DNA of 7,895 nt from Deltaproteobacteria bacterium (lineage in GTDB: Bacteria; Desulfobacterota; Anaeroferrophillalia; Anaeroferrophillales; Tharpellaceae), in NCBI GenBank assembly GCA_030595135.1, contig JAUVDU010000058.1, positions 1-7,895 on the forward strand, given 5' to 3'. Position numbers and translations under genes: made by a program. Under the pieces are notes generated by a model that did no database searches, had not been told where the DNA came from, and was given only the letters and a program-made list of their open reading frames with translations. Each line of letters starts with the position of its first letter. Positions within the stretch are counted from its first letter, which is position 1. This document shows, piece after piece, positions 5,730-7,895 of this stretch.

Positions 5730-7895
5730 ATGACTATCGGAAAAAAGATCGCTTCAGGTATCGGTTCAGTTCTATTCCTCATGATCGTTATTGCGGCCTG
5801 GTCGATTCTCGGGATTGGCAGCATCGTCAACAATGCAGATGAGGTCATTTACGGCAACCAACTGCGCGGAGAGGTCGCCCAGAAAGAGGTCGACCATCTC
5901 AATTGGGCCAACAAAGTCACCGAGCTATTAACCGACGATCAAGTCACCACCCTTGACGTTCAAACCGACCCGGCAAAGTGCGCCTTCGGCAAATGGCTGG
6001 AGAGTGATGCCCGGCACGAAGCTGAAAAAAAAGTACCGGAACTTAAAGCGATCTTTGCCCAGATTGACGCCCCACACAATCGCCTGCATGAGTCGGCGGC
6101 ATCAATCAGCAAGGTTTTTCAACAGGCCGACCTCGCCCTGCCCGGCTTTCTTGTCGCTAGAGAGCGCGACCATCTGGTCTGGCTCGAAAAACTCTACGAC
6201 ATGATGCTTAACAACCGTGAAGTCATAGAATTGATCACCGACCCTCGACAATGCGCCTTCGGCAAGTTCCTCTATGGGGACAAAGCCAAAAAACTGGCTC
6301 AATCCGATGCGGAAATGGCCCGCCTGATTGATGAGATTATCCCGCCCCACGCTAAGCTCCATGAATCCGCCAGTGGCATCCTTGATAGCTGGAGTGTACG
6401 TCATCCCGGCTTGCGCAACCTTTTACGAGCCCGCCTAGATGACCACCGGGTCTGGGCTGAAGAAGTCGCGAATGCAATTATCGGCAAGAAAAAAAGCTTG
6501 GGAGTTGAAATAGACTCAACCAAATGTGCCCTCGGCATCTTCTTAGGCAGCCCCCAGGCAACTCGCTATGCCCAAACCTTCCTCCCCTTTGCCAGCTTCA
6601 TTACCGAGATAGCCGGCCCTCATAAAGACCTGCATCGAACCGCAATCAGCATCAGGGATGCTCTTAAAAAAGGTGACTTTACCAAAGCCGGAAAGATCTA
6701 TAGCCAAAAAACCATCCCGGCTCTCGAAAAATGTGAAGCACTTATCACCAAAGTAATCACTGCGGAAAGCGCTATTTGCAACCAGCAGCAGGAAGCCCTA
6801 AAGATCTTCAATGAAGAGACCTTGCCCGCAATCCACAAAACCCAAAAAATAATCCAGGCCATGCAACATCGAGCTGAAAATATGGTAGAGGGATTTCAAC
6901 AGGCCAACCATATTTTTGCCGAAGTGACCAAACCATCCCTGGCCCAGACTAGAAAACTCCTGCACCAGATCACCACCACCGTAAGCAACAATGTTATGAC
7001 GGATGAAGTGATGCTGGCCGCGGCCCAGAAAACCAAGATGGCAGTCATCATTTTAAGCATTATTGCCGCCATCATCGGTATCTTTTTAGCCTATTTTATC
7101 AGCAACGGTATCGCCAAAAGCCTGACCCGGGTAATTGATGCCCTCTCTGAGGGTTCGCATCAGGTCGCGGCAGCCGCAGGCCAAGTATCTTCAGCCAGTC
7201 AATCTTTGGCTGAAGGGTCATCGGAACAGGCAGCGTCACTAGAGGAGACCTCTTCATCGGTCGAAGAATTGGCCTCAATGACTAAACAGAACGCCGACAA
7301 CTCCGACCAGGCCGACCGCCTGACCAAAGACACTGTCGGCGCAATCGGAAAAGCTTCAACTTCAATCACGACTCTAAGTAACGCCACCGAAGAGATCTAT
7401 GAGGCCAGCCAGGAAACCCAAAAAATCATTAAAAGTATTGATGAAATCGCTTTCCAGACCAACCTCCTAGCCTTGAATGCAGCCGTCGAAGCAGCCCGTG
7501 CCGGTGAAGCCGGGGCCGGTTTTGCCGTGGTTGCCGACGAAGTCAGAAACCTCGCCGCCCGCAGTGCCGAAGCCGCAAAATCGACAGCTGAACTGATCGG
7601 TTCAACCGTTGATAAAGTCAGTGCCAGCCGTGAAGTTGCGGCCCAATCATTAACCGTAGTCTCTGAGGTAATCGAAAAGAGTGGCAAGGTGGGTGAGCTG
7701 GTCGGTGAAATCTCAGCCGCTTCTCAAGAGCAATCAAACGGTGTCAGCCAGATCAATATCGCAATCTCCGAGATGGATAAAGTGACCCAGCAAAACGCCG
7801 CCAATGCCGAAGAATCGGCCGCTGCCGCCGAAGAGCTTAATGCCCAGGCCGAACAGATGAACGATTTTGTCGGCGACCTGACCGCCATGGTCACC
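5730..7895 (+). CDS. Methyl-accepting chemotaxis protein with three tandem periplasmic CZB zinc-binding domains (3' end beyond window)
   Basis: The frame is open for 722 codons and unfinished at the right edge. The start is secure: AGGAG (5718-5722) lies 7 bases before the ATG and TM1 (about 8-30) follows. TM2 is at 437-457, so residues 34-436 should be periplasmic. That region holds three CZB units with the zinc ligands His, Cys and HxxxH: H56/C84/H116/H120, H148/C175/H207/H211 and H239/C266/H298/H302. Next come three 36-residue helical repeats (323-358, 359-394, 395-430; consensus I[YF]xxxTxPxL). After TM2 only a HAMP AS1-like helix is seen, then a standard MCP signalling hairpin with its tip near 570-593 ([20 protein letters not shown]). 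CZB domains bind zinc and in known cases sense metal or hypochlorous acid through the Cys. The receptor should signal to CheA/CheW, which are not in this window. Expression is probably from the sigma-54 promoter at 5597-5612 and so under the neighbouring two-component system. The ligand is unknown. Confidence 0.93.
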   Translation, partial: MTIGKKIASGIGSVLFLMIVIAAWSILGIGSIVNNADEVIYGNQLRGEVAQKEVDHLNWANKVTELLTDDQVTTLDVQTDPAKCAFGKWLESDARHEAEKKVPELKAIFAQIDAPHNRLHESAASISKVFQQADLALPGFLVARERDHLVWLEKLYDMMLNNREVIELITDPRQCAFGKFLYGDKAKKLAQSDAEMARLIDEIIPPHAKLHESASGILDSWSVRHPGLRNLLRARLDDHRVWAEEVANAIIGKKKSLGVEIDSTKCALGIFLGSPQATRYAQTFLPFASFITEIAGPHKDLHRTAISIRDALKKGDFTKAGKIYSQKTIPALEKCEALITKVITAESAICNQQQEALKIFNEETLPAIHKTQKIIQAMQHRAENMVEGFQQANHIFAEVTKPSLAQTRKLLHQITTTVSNNVMTDEVMLAAAQKTKMAVIILSIIAAIIGIFLAYFISNGIAKSLTRVIDALSEGSHQVAAAAGQVSSASQSLAEGSSEQAASLEETSSSVEELASMTKQNADNSDQADRLTKDTVGAIGKASTSITTLSNATEEIYEASQETQKIIKSIDEIAFQTNLLALNAAVEAARAGEAGAGFAVVADEVRNLAARSAEAAKSTAELIGSTVDKVSASREVAAQSLTVVSEVIEKSGKVGELVGEISAASQEQSNGVSQINIAISEMDKVTQQNAANAEESAAAAEELNAQAEQMNDFVGDLTAMVT

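Overview
The window looks like chromosomal DNA of a motile, probably anaerobic Gram-negative bacterium. My best guess is Desulfobacterota (former Deltaproteobacteria). The reasons are the large hybrid histidine kinase with a periplasmic c-type-haem domain, the NtrC-type sigma-54 regulator beside it, the 'serine/alanine-rich, no full HAMP' style of chemoreceptor, and an intergenic ACCACGAAGACACGAAG-type inverted repeat. This assignment is inference; no rRNA or other marker is present.

Layout. On the minus strand, a ParA-type ATPase gene (GTG start at 1065, stop at 319) runs into a second gene through a 4-base ATGA overlap. That second gene has a very basic N-terminus and leaves the window at base 1. 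A 163-bp divergent intergenic region follows. On the plus strand come an NtrC-family response regulator (1229-2620), a 162-bp gap holding a nearly perfect 26-bp inverted repeat, and a hybrid histidine kinase (2783-5437) with a CxxCH haem motif. Next is a 292-bp regulatory region. The last gene is a chemoreceptor (5730 onward) that is still open at the right edge after 722 codons.

How the parts fit. The regulatory region before the chemoreceptor contains a good sigma-54 promoter (GG-N10-GC, 5597-5612). About 165 and 187 bp upstream of the predicted start site are two copies of CTGTCC-N8-GGACAG whose centres are exactly 22 bp apart, about two helical turns. This is the arrangement expected of enhancer sites for an NtrC-type activator, and such an activator is encoded just upstream. 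My proposal is a self-contained circuit: haem-domain kinase, then sigma-54 activator, then sigma-54 promoter, then chemoreceptor. The first enhancer-like site overlaps the stop codon of the kinase gene.

The chemoreceptor is the most unusual protein here. Between its two membrane segments it carries three tandem CZB (chemoreceptor zinc-binding) units with an almost exact 91-residue period, each with the full His/Cys/HxxxH ligand set. They are followed by three 36-residue helical repeats leading to the second membrane helix. The well-studied CZB domains are cytoplasmic and single, so a triple, predicted periplasmic array is worth attention. I saw no RNA genes, insertion sequences or CRISPR arrays.
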